Positions 19,060 through 29,045 of a stretch of 64,000 bases of DNA are shown here, one piece after another (position 1 is the first letter of the stretch; the number at the start of each line of letters is the position of its first letter). The stretch is from Streptomyces sp. NBC_01716 (GTDB taxonomy: Bacteria; Actinomycetota; Actinomycetes; Streptomycetales; Streptomycetaceae). The notes beneath the pieces were generated by a model that searched no databases, was not told the DNA's origin, and saw only the letters and a program-made list of their open reading frames with translations. A program made the translations under genes and the position numbers. The stretch spans positions 7,874,001-7,938,000 of the forward strand of contig NZ_CP109181.1 of NCBI RefSeq assembly GCF_036248275.1, written 5' to 3'.

Positions 19060-20085
19060 ATGGGAGATGTGCTTGAGGTGCCGCAGGGGCACGAGGAACA
19101 GCCTCTTGGGTCCGAGGCATGGCGGGCGACCGGGGAGCGTATCGACACCCTGATCGCCGCGAGCGCGGCCGGCGGCGTCGTGGCGCGCGAGCGCAGCGAG
19201 GAACTGGTGCGGCTCGTCACCGACTTCTACGGCGCCGGCCTCGAACGCCTCCTCGAACTCGTCCACGAGCGGGGGCGGCTGGACGACGAGACCCTGGCGG
19301 CCATCGCCGCCGACGACCTGGTGGCGAGCGTGCTGCTGGTGCACGGACTGCACCCGTACAGCGTGGCGACGCGGGTCGAGAAGGCGCTGGACAGCGTACG
19401 GCCCTATCTCGGTTCGCACGGCGGTGACGTGGAGTTGCTGGGCGTCACGGACGAAGGAGCCGTGAAACTGCGGCTGTTGGGCAGTTGCGACGGCTGCCCG
19501 TCCTCCTCGGCCACCCTGGAACTCGCCGTACGGGGCGCGATCGAGGCGGCGGCACCGGAGATCACCACGATCGAGGTCGAGGCCGCCGAGGAGGCCGCCG
19601 CCGGGGCCACGGGCCCACTGGTACCGGTCGACGCCCTCTTCACCCGGCTGCACGACGCGGAACCCGGCGCCGCTGCCGATCCCGGTCCCGATGCCGCTGC
19701 CGATTCCGGCTCCGGTGATGCCGGCGCGACCTGGGAACCGGTCCCCTCCCTGCTCGCCCTGGAGTCAGGCGGCGTCGAGCGCTTCACCGCCGGCGGGCTG
19801 CCCGTCGTGGCCTGCCGGATCGGCCCCGACCTGTTCGCCTTCCGCGACCGGTGCGCCCGGTGCGAACGCCCGATGGAGGGCGCCACGCTCGCCAGGCGGC
19901 TCGGGGGCGGCCCGGGTGACGGGGTGCTGCGCTGCTCCGCCTGCCGCGCGCACTACGACGTACGGCGGGCCGGTGCCTGTCTGGACGCGGCGGCCGACGG
20001 GGCGCATCTGGACCCGTTGCCGCTGCTGGCGGACGGGGCTTCCGTCTCGGTCGCCGTACCGGCCCCGGCCGTGGTCACGACATGA
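19060..20085 (+). CDS. NifU-domain protein with C-terminal Rieske-like metal ribbon
   Basis: 341 residues, taking ATG 19060 (GTG 19051 is an alternative that overlaps hhyL). Residues 100-180 are a NifU C-terminal domain with the scaffold pair C143-x-x-C146 in GSCDGCPSSS. After an Ala/Gly-rich linker, the last 110 residues resemble a Rieske [2Fe-2S] domain in layout, but the ligand pairs read CARC and CSACRAH instead of CxH and CxxH, so four Cys may bind iron or zinc. Proteins of this type accompany group 1h hydrogenases and are thought to help FeS assembly or electron flow (inference). Its stop overlaps the next ATG. Confidence 0.85.
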   Translation: MGDVLEVPQGHEEQPLGSEAWRATGERIDTLIAASAAGGVVARERSEELVRLVTDFYGAGLERLLELVHERGRLDDETLAAIAADDLVASVLLVHGLHPYSVATRVEKALDSVRPYLGSHGGDVELLGVTDEGAVKLRLLGSCDGCPSSSATLELAVRGAIEAAAPEITTIEVEAAEEAAAGATGPLVPVDALFTRLHDAEPGAAADPGPDAAADSGSGDAGATWEPVPSLLALESGGVERFTAGGLPVVACRIGPDLFAFRDRCARCERPMEGATLARRLGGGPGDGVLRCSACRAHYDVRRAGACLDAAADGAHLDPLPLLADGASVSVAVPAPAVVTT

Positions 20086-20807
20086 GCGCACCCCAGGGCC
20101 GCGCCGTGTCGCCCGTCGCCGCGCTGCTGCGGGTCAGCCGCAACCGGCCGGGCCCGGCCGCCGGTGAGCGGTGCGAGATGTGCGCCGCGCCCATCGGCGA
20201 CGAGCACCGGCATGTGGTGAATCTGGAGAGCCGGGGCCTGATGTGCGGCTGCCGGGCCTGCTGTCTCCTCTTCACCGACGAGAGCGCGCGGCTGCGCTAC
20301 CGCGCGGTCCCCGACCGCTATCTGCGCTTCGACGGGCTCCCGTTGGACGCGCGCACCTGGGACGAGCTCCAGATCCCGGTCGGGCTGGCCTTCCTGTTCC
20401 GCAACTCCGTGCAGGAACGCACCATCGCGTTCTACCCCGGCCCGGCCGGGGCCACCGAGTCGGAGCTGCCCCTCGACGCGTGGGCGACCATCGTCGAGTC
20501 CAATCCCGAACTGGCCGTGCTCCGCCCGGATGTGGAGGCGCTGCTCGTGCGCCGCAGCGCGGCCGGCGGGGGCCGTGAGCCGGTCGCGTCCTGCCATCTG
20601 GTGCCGATCGACGCGTGCTACGAACTGGTCGGCCGCCTGCGCACGTTGTGGCGCGGCTTCGACGGCGGCCAGGAGGTACACGCCGCGATGGACGCCTTCT
20701 TCGAGCGGGTCGAGAGCCGCAGCCGCGCCGCGGGCCCCGTGCCGGCGGCCGTGGGCTCCTCCGCGACGACGGAGGACACCGCCTCGACCGTCGGCGGGTC
20801 CTCATGA
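20082..20807 (+). CDS. Conserved hydrogenase-associated protein (DUF5947-like)
   Basis: 241 residues. A cysteine-rich N-terminal region, CEMC near residue 30 and CGCRACC near 50, looks like a metal-binding knuckle. It is followed by a mixed alpha/beta domain (LQIPVGLAFLFRNS, RTIAFYPGPAGATES) and a disordered tail. I recall this as DUF5947, a family found beside actinobacterial group 1h hydrogenases; function unknown. It overlaps both neighbours by four bases (ATGA), so it is stoichiometrically coupled to the FeS-type protein before it. A role in cofactor insertion or as an accessory subunit is inference. Confidence 0.8.
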   Translation: MSAPQGRAVSPVAALLRVSRNRPGPAAGERCEMCAAPIGDEHRHVVNLESRGLMCGCRACCLLFTDESARLRYRAVPDRYLRFDGLPLDARTWDELQIPVGLAFLFRNSVQERTIAFYPGPAGATESELPLDAWATIVESNPELAVLRPDVEALLVRRSAAGGGREPVASCHLVPIDACYELVGRLRTLWRGFDGGQEVHAAMDAFFERVESRSRAAGPVPAAVGSSATTEDTASTVGGSS

Positions 20808-21502
20808 GCGGCGCCACGGCCGCCGGCCTGGAATTCTCCGTACGGGACATCGTCGCGGAGCCGTACACCGCCACGCCCCAACTCACGGCGCGCCTGCGGA
20901 TCGAGGACGGCACGGACGAGCGGATCCACGCGATGGTGCTGCGCTGTCTGGTCCGTATCGATCCGCAGCGCCGCCACTACGGACCGGCCGAACAGGACGC
21001 CCTGCGCGGCCTGTTCGGGGAACGCGAGCGCTGGTCCGAGACGCTGCGGCCGTTCCAGTGGATGCAGTGCCACACGACCGTGCAGGGTTTCACCGGCTCC
21101 ACCGAGGTCGACCTCGCGCTGCCCTGCACCTATGACTTCGACGTCATCGGCTCGCGTTATCTGCACGCCCTCGGGGACGGGACGGTGCCGGTCAGCCTGC
21201 TCTTCTCCGGCACCGTCTTCACCAAGGGCGGCGAGGGCGGGGGCGGTTCGGGCTTCGGCGTACGGCAGGTGCCCTGGGACTGCGAGGCGCGGTACCAGCT
21301 GCCGGTGGCCGTCTGGCGGCAGATGATCGCATTCCACTTCCCCAACTCCGGCTGGATCAGGGTCGATCACGACATCCTCGCCCGCCTCGCGGACTTCCGT
21401 GAGCGGCGCGGACTGATCAGCTGGGACGAGACGGTGACCACGTTGCTGGCGGACACGCGGGCCCGCGACGCCGCCGACGAGATCGGCGAGGTGGTCACAT
21501 GA
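20804..21502 (+). CDS. Conserved hydrogenase-associated protein (DUF6084-like)
   Basis: 232 residues from ATG 20804, which overlaps the preceding stop as ATGA. It is predicted mostly beta (EFSVRDIVAEPYTATPQL, LALPCTYDFDVIGSRYLHAL, VPVSLLFSGTVF) with a conserved-looking WMQCHTTVQGF and a helical C-terminus. No signal peptide, membrane span or catalytic motif. I recall a DUF6084 assignment for this position in Streptomyces hydrogenase clusters. Function unknown. It overlaps the next start by four bases. Confidence 0.8.
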   Translation: MSGATAAGLEFSVRDIVAEPYTATPQLTARLRIEDGTDERIHAMVLRCLVRIDPQRRHYGPAEQDALRGLFGERERWSETLRPFQWMQCHTTVQGFTGSTEVDLALPCTYDFDVIGSRYLHALGDGTVPVSLLFSGTVFTKGGEGGGGSGFGVRQVPWDCEARYQLPVAVWRQMIAFHFPNSGWIRVDHDILARLADFRERRGLISWDETVTTLLADTRARDAADEIGEVVT

Positions 21503-23013
21503 CCTCTCTGACGCCCGAAGCCCCTGCGGGCCTCGACCACGTCCGTACGATCGCCGACGCGGTCCTGTACGAGGGGTACTTGCTCTACCCGTACCGGGCG
21601 AGTTCCCACAAGAACCGGTCCCGCTGGCAGTTCGGCGTCCTCGGCCCGCCCGACGCGGCGCCGGGGAGCTTCGCCGAGGACCCGGACATGGCGACGCAGT
21701 GCCTGCTCACCGTCCCCGGCGAGGCGCCGGCCACCGGCGCGGGGGTGAGCGTCCGGCTCAGGTTCCTCCAGCTCCAGGTGCGTGAGGTGCGGCGGCTCGA
21801 CGAGGGCGGCGAGTACACCCCCGTCGCCGAACTCGATGTGGCCGGCGTGCCCGTGCTCAGCTGGGACGAGGCGGTCGAGTGCGAACTCGATCTAGGTACA
21901 GTCCCGTTGACCGGCGACGGCGGCTTGACGGACGAGACGCGTACGGTCCCCGGCGGCGAGGAGACCGAGCCTCTGACCGACGAGCGGGGTGTGACCGTCG
22001 GCCGCGTCGTACGGCGCCGCGAACCGCTGACCGCCCGCGTCCGCACCCGTACGACCCGGGACGACGGCTACCTCCGGCTGTCCGTGTCCGTGGCGAACGA
22101 GCACGCGGGGACCGCCGCCGACAAGGACGCCGCGATCCGCGTCTCGCTGATCGGCACGCACCTGCTCCTCCAGGCCCACGGCGCGGATTTCGTCTCCCTC
22201 CGCGAGCCCCCGGACGAGGCCGCCGCGGCTGCCGCCCGGTGCCAACAGCGCAGGTGCTGGCCGGTGCTGGCCGGAGCGAAGGGCTCCACGGACGTGGTGC
22301 TGGCCGCGCCGATCATCCTCTACGACCACCCGGAGATCGCCGAGCAGAGCCCCGGCGCCCTCTTCGACTCCACCGAGATCGACGAGATCCTCACCCTGCG
22401 CGTGATGACCATGACGGAGGAGGAGAAGGCGGAGGCGCGGGCCACCGACCCCCTGGCCCGCGAGATCATCGAGCGCTGCGACACGATGTCGGCGGCGGAC
22501 CTCCAGCGACTCCACGGCCTTCTCCGCGACCCCCGCAGCCCGGCGGCGCGAGCCGGCGCCAGCGCCGTGCGCCCCCTCACCGACCTGCGGGACGCCGAGC
22601 CTGCCGCCTTCGACACCGGCGGCGAGCCCTGGTGGGACCCGGCGGCCGACGCCGCCGTGTCGCCGGAGTCCGACGTCGTGGTGATCGAGGGGGTCCCGGT
22701 CACCAAGGGCAGCCTCGTCCGCGTACATCCCTCCCGCCGCGCCGACGCGCAGGACCTCTTCTTCGCCGGGCAGGTGGCACGGGTGACCGCCGTGCTCTCG
22801 GACGTCGACGGCGGTGTGCACATCGCCCTCGTCCTGGTCGACGACCCGGCGGCCGACATGCACGACTGGTACGGCCGGTACTTCTACTTCGCCCCCGACG
22901 AACTGGAACCGCTGCCCGCCGGCGAGCCCCGCCGGGACAGCGGCATCTCCGGCACCCCCGGCACCACCGACAGTCCCCGTTCACCGGAACACCGGAAGGA
23001 GTACCCCTCGTGA
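21499..23013 (+). CDS. Conserved hydrogenase-associated hypothetical protein
   Basis: 504 residues, not recognised as a named family. It begins with a module (VLYEGYLLYPYRASSHKN) that I recall in proteins next to group 1h hydrogenases, followed by an all-beta central region and an acidic, disordered C-terminus (DSGISGTPGTTDSPRSPEH). About residue 395 onward is a small beta domain (EGVPVTKGSLVRVHPS, ADMHDWYGRYFYFAPDE) resembling an SH3-like fold. No membrane segment. It overlaps neighbours by four bases on both sides. It is probably an accessory subunit or assembly factor (inference from strict linkage). Confidence 0.75.
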   Translation: MTSLTPEAPAGLDHVRTIADAVLYEGYLLYPYRASSHKNRSRWQFGVLGPPDAAPGSFAEDPDMATQCLLTVPGEAPATGAGVSVRLRFLQLQVREVRRLDEGGEYTPVAELDVAGVPVLSWDEAVECELDLGTVPLTGDGGLTDETRTVPGGEETEPLTDERGVTVGRVVRRREPLTARVRTRTTRDDGYLRLSVSVANEHAGTAADKDAAIRVSLIGTHLLLQAHGADFVSLREPPDEAAAAAARCQQRRCWPVLAGAKGSTDVVLAAPIILYDHPEIAEQSPGALFDSTEIDEILTLRVMTMTEEEKAEARATDPLAREIIERCDTMSAADLQRLHGLLRDPRSPAARAGASAVRPLTDLRDAEPAAFDTGGEPWWDPAADAAVSPESDVVVIEGVPVTKGSLVRVHPSRRADAQDLFFAGQVARVTAVLSDVDGGVHIALVLVDDPAADMHDWYGRYFYFAPDELEPLPAGEPRRDSGISGTPGTTDSPRSPEHRKEYPS

Positions 23014-23129
23014 GAACCCTCGGAATGATCACCACGGGTGTGGCCGCGGCCGTGGCGGTGGTCGCCGTCGCCGCCGGCGTGCGATCACTTCCCGACCTCC
23101 GCAGATACGTCCGCATGCGCTCGATGTGA
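23010..23129 (+). CDS. 39-residue single-span membrane peptide (DUF6893-like)
   Basis: GTG 23010 overlaps the previous stop (GTGA) and is preceded by AAGGAG eight bases upstream, a strong translation signal for a tiny gene. The peptide is one hydrophobic helix (MITTGVAAAVAVVAVAAG) followed by a basic tail (LPDLRRYVRMRSM), so it should sit in the membrane with the tail inside. I recall the family as DUF6893, small actinobacterial proteins near hydrogenase genes. It might tether the otherwise anchorless group 1h enzyme to the membrane (inference). Confidence 0.75.
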   Translation: MRTLGMITTGVAAAVAVVAVAAGVRSLPDLRRYVRMRSM

Positions 23130-23157
23130 GCGCCGGCGCGAGTGAGAAGGGCATCCG

Positions 23158-23364
23158 ATGACTGACGCAGCACGTGGCCGCCACGACGAGGAACCACAGG
23201 AGGAGCGGGGCCCGAAGGGCTCGCGCGACACCGGCTCGGACCAGCCGTCCGCCGGCCCCTCCGACCGCCCGTCCGGCCGCTCCGACAAGAAGTCGGACAC
23301 CTCCGTGAAACCCGGCGGGCCCATCGACCCGGACTCGCCGAACCTCCAGTCCGGCGGGAACTGA
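23158..23364 (+). CDS. Small disordered hydrophilic protein
   Basis: 68 residues, nearly all charged or small polar residues (Asp, Glu, Ser, Gly, Pro, Lys), with no hydrophobic core, so it is expected to be disordered. GAGAAGGG precedes ATG 23158 at good spacing. It lies between the membrane peptide and the maturation protease in the same operon. Function unknown; its composition could fit a flexible linker or chaperone-like partner, but the sequence gives no direct support. Confidence 0.6.
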   Translation: MTDAARGRHDEEPQEERGPKGSRDTGSDQPSAGPSDRPSGRSDKKSDTSVKPGGPIDPDSPNLQSGGN

Positions 23365-23370
23365 CCTGAG

Positions 23371-23883
23371 ATGAGCTGCGGGGTGCTCGTCGCCGGTGTC
23401 GGCAATCTCTTTCTCGGCGACGACGGTTTCGGGCCGGAGGTCGTACGGCGTCTCACCGGACCCGGGGAGCCGCCGCTCCCCGACGGCGTCCGGGTCGTCG
23501 ACTACGGCATCCGGGGCATGCACCTCGCGTACGACCTGCTCGACGGGTACGACGCCCTCGTGCTGGTAGACGCCTGCCCCGGGGGCGGCGCGCCCGGCGA
23601 GCTGACCGTTCTGGAGGTCGGTCCGGACGACCTCGGGACTGGTGAATTCGACGCACACGGCATGAATCCGGTATCTGTCCTGGCAAATCTGGGCCAACTG
23701 GGCGGTACGCTTCCGCACACCCACGTTGTGGGATGCACCCCCGCCGACGTCGAGGAGGGCATCGGCCTCAGTGAGGCCGTCGCCGCCGCCGTACCCGAAG
23801 CGGCGGCGGAGGTGCGTGCGCTGGTCCGGCGGCTGCTCGCCGCCGCGCCCGCCCCAGAACCCGCCCGGACCCGGAGGTCCTGA
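23371..23883 (+). CDS. hupD: [NiFe]-hydrogenase maturation endopeptidase (HyaD/HupD family)
   Basis: 170-residue protease expected to cut the C-terminal tail of the large subunit after nickel insertion. The signature GNLFLGDDGFG (11-21) holds a metal-sensing acidic ligand, VLVDAC (about 64-69) the second, and the His of FDAHGMNP the third. The C-terminus has an Ala/Pro-rich tail longer than usual. The HypC-HypF gene starts two bases after its stop. The target is almost certainly hhyL, whose 22-residue extension is intact. Confidence 0.93.
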   Translation: MSCGVLVAGVGNLFLGDDGFGPEVVRRLTGPGEPPLPDGVRVVDYGIRGMHLAYDLLDGYDALVLVDACPGGGAPGELTVLEVGPDDLGTGEFDAHGMNPVSVLANLGQLGGTLPHTHVVGCTPADVEEGIGLSEAVAAAVPEAAAEVRALVRRLLAAAPAPEPARTRRS

Positions 23884-23885
23884 TC

Positions 23886-26468
23886 ATGTGTCTCGGCATC
23901 CCCGGGCGAGTCGTGGAGATCGTCGAGGGGTACGCGGACCAGCTCGCCCTTGTCGACGTGGAGGGTGCCCGGCGCCGTATCAACGTCGGCATGCTCGACT
24001 CGCCCCCGGCCGCCGGTGACTGGGTCCTGCTGCACATGGGCTTCGCGATGGAGATCATCGACGAGGCGAAGGCGGCCGAAGCGCTGTCCGGACTCCAGCT
24101 GATGGGCAGCGGCGCCGAGGAGCCGGCGGCAGTCGAAGCCCAACAGCCCTTTGTCCGGCGCCGGTTCGAGGTGCGGGGTGTCGTCCAGGGAGTGGGCTTC
24201 CGCCCGTTCGTCTACGTCACCGCCTCCGAACTCGCGCTCACCGGGTCCGTGGCCAACACCGGCTCCGGCGTTGTCGCCGAGGTGGAGGGCGATCCTCAAT
24301 CCGTCGCCGAGTTCGGCCGCAGGCTGCGGGCAGGCCCGCCCCCGCCGGCCGCTGTGGAGTCCGTGACCGAGACGGACCAGCCGCCCACCGGGGGAGCGGA
24401 GTTCGTCATCGCCGACTCCCGCGCCGCCGGCCGCGTCCGCACCCTGGTCTCGCCCGACACCGCGGTCTGCCGGGACTGTCTGGCCGAACTGCGCGACCCG
24501 GCCGACCGGCGCCACCGCCACCCCTTCATCACCTGCACCCACTGCGGCCCGCGCTTCACCATCGTCACCGGGATGCCCTACGACCGCGCGGCGACGACCA
24601 TGGCGGCGTTCGAGATGTGCGACAACTGCCGGGCGGAGTACGGCGATCCGCGCGATCGCCGCTTCCACGCCCAGCCGATCTCCTGTCACGCCTGCGGTCC
24701 GCGTCTCGAACTCGTGGGCGCGAACGGCAAGGTGGTCCGCGAGGGAGAGCAGGCGCTGCGCGTGGCACGGCGGTTGCTCGCCGAGGGAAAGATTGTCGCT
24801 ATCAAGGGTCTGGGCGGCTACCACCTCGCCTGCGACGCCCGCGACGAGGCGGCCGTCTCCGAACTGCGGAGCCGTAAGCACCGCGGCGGCAAGCCCTTCG
24901 CCGTCATGGTCGCGAACCTCGGCGCCGCCGAAGAGCTGGTGACGGTGACGGACGACGAACGGGCGCTCCTCGCCGGCCCCCGGGCGCCGATCGTGCTGCT
25001 GCCGCGCCGCGAGACCGCTGCCGGCGCCGGTCTCGCGGACGCCGTGGCGCCCGGCAGTCCGGACCTCGGCGTGCTCCTCCCGTACACCCCCCTGCACGTC
25101 CTCCTCTTCGGCATCGGCGACGACGCCCCCGGCCCCGACGCGCTGGTGATGACCTCCGGCAACCGCTCCGGCGAGCCGATCGTCACCGACGACACGAAGG
25201 CGCTGACCGAACTCGCGCCGCTGGTGGACGCCTGGCTGCGGCACGACCGCCCCATCCGGGTGCCGTGCGACGACTCCGTCAGCCGGTTCGTCGCGGGCGC
25301 CGAGCTGCCCGTGCGCAGATCGCGCGGGTACGCCCCGCTGCCCCTGGCTCTGCCCTTCGACATCCCGCCGCTGCTCGCCACCGGCGCCGACCTGAAGAAC
25401 ACCTGCGCGCTCGGCGAGGGCGGCTACGCCTGGGTCAGCCAGCACATCGGCGACCTGGACGACCTCTCCACGGTCGACGCGCTGACCGGCACGGCGGCCC
25501 ATCTGGGCCTGCTGACCGGTGTCGAACCCGGACAGCTCGTGGCCGACGCCCACCCCGGCTACCGCTCCGGCGCCTGGGCCCGCACGCATGCCAAGGGCCG
25601 GGCCGTACGCACCGTGCAGCACCACCACGCGCACATCGCGTCCGTGCTCGGCGAGCACGGAATCGGACCCGGCGAGAGCGTCATCGGCTTCGCCTACGAC
25701 GGCACCGGCCACGGCCCCGACGGGGCGGTGTGGGGAGGCGAGACGCTGATCGCCGACTACAAGTCGTACCGCAGGGCGGCGCACCTGGCGTACGTACCGC
25801 TCGCGGGCGGCGACGCCAGCGTGCGGCGGCCCTACCGGATGGCTCTCGCGCATCTGCACGCCGCCGGGATCGCCTGGGACGAGAAACTGCCCGCCGTCGC
25901 TGCGTGCCCGGCCAAGGAACGCGACGTGCTGGCCCATCAGTTCGCGACGGACTTCGGCTGTGTGCCGACGTCGAGCATGGGCCGGCTCTTCGACGCGGTG
26001 GCCTCACTGGCGGGCGTACGGCACGAGGCGGCGTACGAGGCTGAGGCGGCGATCGCGCTGGAGGGCCTGGCCAGATCGGCGCCGGACGACGCCGCGAGCG
26101 GCGGCTACGTCTTCGCGCTCGATGTGCCGGCCGAACCGGGTGCCGATGAGCCTCTCGTCGCCGACCCCGCTCCGGTGATCCGCGCGGTGGTCCGCGACGT
26201 ACGTGCGGGCCTTCCGCCGGAGCTGATCGCCGCCCGCTTCCACGCCGCCGTCGCCGCCCTCACCGTCGAGCTGGCGCAGCTGTGCCGGGACCGTACGGGG
26301 CTCGGCGTGGTGGCTCTCGGCGGCGGGGTCTTCCAGAACGCCCTACTGCTCGAATCGACTCAACAGGCGCTGAGAGCGGAGAACTTCACCGTCCTCCGTC
26401 CCCGTCTGCTGCCGCCCAACGACGGCGGAATCGCCTTCGGCCAGCTGCTGATCGCGGCGTCCGGCTGA
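23886..26468 (+). CDS. hypF: HypC-HypF fusion: hydrogenase assembly chaperone joined to carbamoyltransferase
   Basis: 860 residues in one frame. Residues 1-75 are a full HypC domain starting MCLGIPGRVVEI, whose Cys2 is the iron-binding residue. After a linker of about 20 residues comes HypF: acylphosphatase domain with VRGVVQGVGFRPF, two zinc fingers (CRDC...CTHC and CDNC...CHAC), a YrdC domain (KIVAIKGLGGYHLACDA) and a Kae1-like domain (HHHAHIASVLGEHG, GFAYDGTGHGPDG). HypF makes the cyanide ligands of the NiFe(CN)2CO centre from carbamoyl phosphate; HypC carries the iron unit with HypD. HypC and HypF are normally separate. ATG 24102 at the join has no good ribosome site, so I treat this as a real fusion. 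Confidence 0.93.
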   Translation: MCLGIPGRVVEIVEGYADQLALVDVEGARRRINVGMLDSPPAAGDWVLLHMGFAMEIIDEAKAAEALSGLQLMGSGAEEPAAVEAQQPFVRRRFEVRGVVQGVGFRPFVYVTASELALTGSVANTGSGVVAEVEGDPQSVAEFGRRLRAGPPPPAAVESVTETDQPPTGGAEFVIADSRAAGRVRTLVSPDTAVCRDCLAELRDPADRRHRHPFITCTHCGPRFTIVTGMPYDRAATTMAAFEMCDNCRAEYGDPRDRRFHAQPISCHACGPRLELVGANGKVVREGEQALRVARRLLAEGKIVAIKGLGGYHLACDARDEAAVSELRSRKHRGGKPFAVMVANLGAAEELVTVTDDERALLAGPRAPIVLLPRRETAAGAGLADAVAPGSPDLGVLLPYTPLHVLLFGIGDDAPGPDALVMTSGNRSGEPIVTDDTKALTELAPLVDAWLRHDRPIRVPCDDSVSRFVAGAELPVRRSRGYAPLPLALPFDIPPLLATGADLKNTCALGEGGYAWVSQHIGDLDDLSTVDALTGTAAHLGLLTGVEPGQLVADAHPGYRSGAWARTHAKGRAVRTVQHHHAHIASVLGEHGIGPGESVIGFAYDGTGHGPDGAVWGGETLIADYKSYRRAAHLAYVPLAGGDASVRRPYRMALAHLHAAGIAWDEKLPAVAACPAKERDVLAHQFATDFGCVPTSSMGRLFDAVASLAGVRHEAAYEAEAAIALEGLARSAPDDAASGGYVFALDVPAEPGADEPLVADPAPVIRAVVRDVRAGLPPELIAARFHAAVAALTVELAQLCRDRTGLGVVALGGGVFQNALLLESTQQALRAENFTVLRPRLLPPNDGGIAFGQLLIAASG

Positions 26469-26511
26469 CTCCACGTCAGATCACCCCATCCAGAGAGAAG
26501 GAAGAGACACC

Positions 26512-26804
26512 ATGTGTCTGGCAGTCCCCGGGCGGGTGCTCAGCACGTCCGAGGTCGACGGCGCCCTGATGGCCCAGGTCGACTTCGGCGGCGTACGTAA
26601 GGAGGTCTGCCTCCAGTACATCCCCGACGCGGAGATCGGCGAGTACGTCGTCGTCCACGTCGGATTCGCCATCCAGCGGCTCGACGAGGAGTCGGCCTTG
26701 CGGACACTCGCGAACTTCGAGCGACTCGGGCTCCTGGAGGAGGAGTTCGGCGACGGTTTCGAACGCGCGGCCGGACAGCCCGAATCAGCGGAAGGCACGG
26801 TCAA

Positions 26805-26808
<4 letters not shown>
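26512..26808 (+). CDS. hypC: Hydrogenase assembly chaperone HypC, stand-alone copy
   Basis: 98 residues, starting MCLAVPGRVLST with the functional Cys2. A beta-barrel OB-like body (QVDFGGVRKEVCLQYIP, VVVHVGFAIQRLDEE) is followed by a longer than usual acidic tail. It binds the iron site of HypD and delivers it to the large subunit. AGAAGGAAG precedes ATG 26512. Its stop overlaps the GTG of hypD. This is the second HypC domain in the cluster, the first being fused to HypF. Confidence 0.94.
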
Positions 26809-27904
<1,096 letters not shown>

Positions 27905-27908
<4 letters not shown>

Positions 27909-29023
27909 CTGAGACGACGAACCACGTCCCCGCGCCTGTGACCGCCCCGGCGACCGGCGCCGCCGGCAATGGCCTCGACTTCGAGAGCTGGACCTGCCCC
28001 GTTCCCCTCCGCGCGACCCCGGCGGTCGTCATGGGCCACGGCGGCGGCGGTGCGATGTCCGCCGAGCTGGTCGAGCACCTGTTCCTCCCCGCCTACGGCT
28101 CCGCCGCCGCGCCCGAACTGGGCGACTCGGCCGTGCTCACCGTCGGTGGCGGCACCCGGCTCGCCTTCTCCACCGACTCGTTCGTGGTCAGACCGATGTT
28201 CTTCCCAGGCGGCTCCATCGGGGACCTCGCCGTCAACGGCACCGTCAACGACCTGGCGATGTCGGGAGCCACACCGCTCTTCATGTCGTCCGCGTTCATC
28301 CTCCAGGAAGGCACCGCGCTCACCGAACTCGGCCGGATCGCCCAGGACATGGGCGCGGCGGCGCGAGCCGCCGGGGTCAGGCTGGTCACCGGCGACACCA
28401 AGGTCGTCGACAGCGGCAGCGGGGACGGTGTCTACGTCAACACCTCCGGGATCGGGGTGATCCCCGCGGGTGTCGACATCGGCCCGCGCCGGGCCGAGCC
28501 CGGGGACGCCGTACTGATCAGCGGCGACATCGGCGTCCACGGCGTGGCGGTCATGAGCTGCCGGGACGGCCTGGACTTCGGTACGACGGTCGAGAGCGAC
28601 ACCGCGCCCCTGCACGGTCTCGTCGCCGCGATGCTCGCCACCGGCACCGACGTGCACGTTCTGCGCGACCCCACACGCGGTGGCGTCGCCGCCTCGCTGA
28701 ACGAGATCGCCACCGCATCGGGCGTCGGCGTCGAACTCGTCGAGCGGGACCTGCCCGTGCCCGGCACCGTGCGCGACGCGTGCAGCCTGCTCGGGCTCGA
28801 CCCGCTCCAGGTCGCGAACGAGGGCAAGTTGATCGCGATCGTGCCGGGCGACCGCTCCGACGAGGTCCTCGCGGCCCTCCAGGCGCACCCTCTGGGCGGC
28901 GCGGCCCGCCGGATCGGCACCTGCGTGCCCGAACACCCCGGCATGGTGGTGGCCAGAACCGGGCTCGGCGGCTCGCGGGTCGTCCCTCTCCCCGTCGGCG
29001 AACAGCTCCCGAGGATCTGCTGA
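27905..29023 (+). CDS. hypE: Hydrogenase cyanide-ligand dehydratase HypE
   Basis: 372 residues. GTG 27905 overlaps the hypD stop. HypE is carbamoylated by HypF on its C-terminal cysteine, dehydrates the product to a thiocyanate and passes cyanide to HypC-HypD iron. The protein ends PRIC, the required C-terminal motif with free Cys. The ATP-binding PurM-like fold shows GHGGGGAMSAELV and RDPTRGGVAASLNE. The first 30 residues are an Ala/Pro/Thr-rich extension beyond the usual HypE N-terminus. Confidence 0.96.
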
Positions 29024-29045
29024 ATGAGCGAGGGACGAGTGAGCG

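Noticed and set aside
23502..25937. 811-residue open frame opposite the HypC-HypF gene
   Set aside because: High GC keeps the opposite frame open; no recognisable domain, and the plus strand is certain.
24102..26468. Separate HypF starting at ATG 24102
   Set aside because: No Shine-Dalgarno and no stop after the HypC part; kept as one fusion gene.
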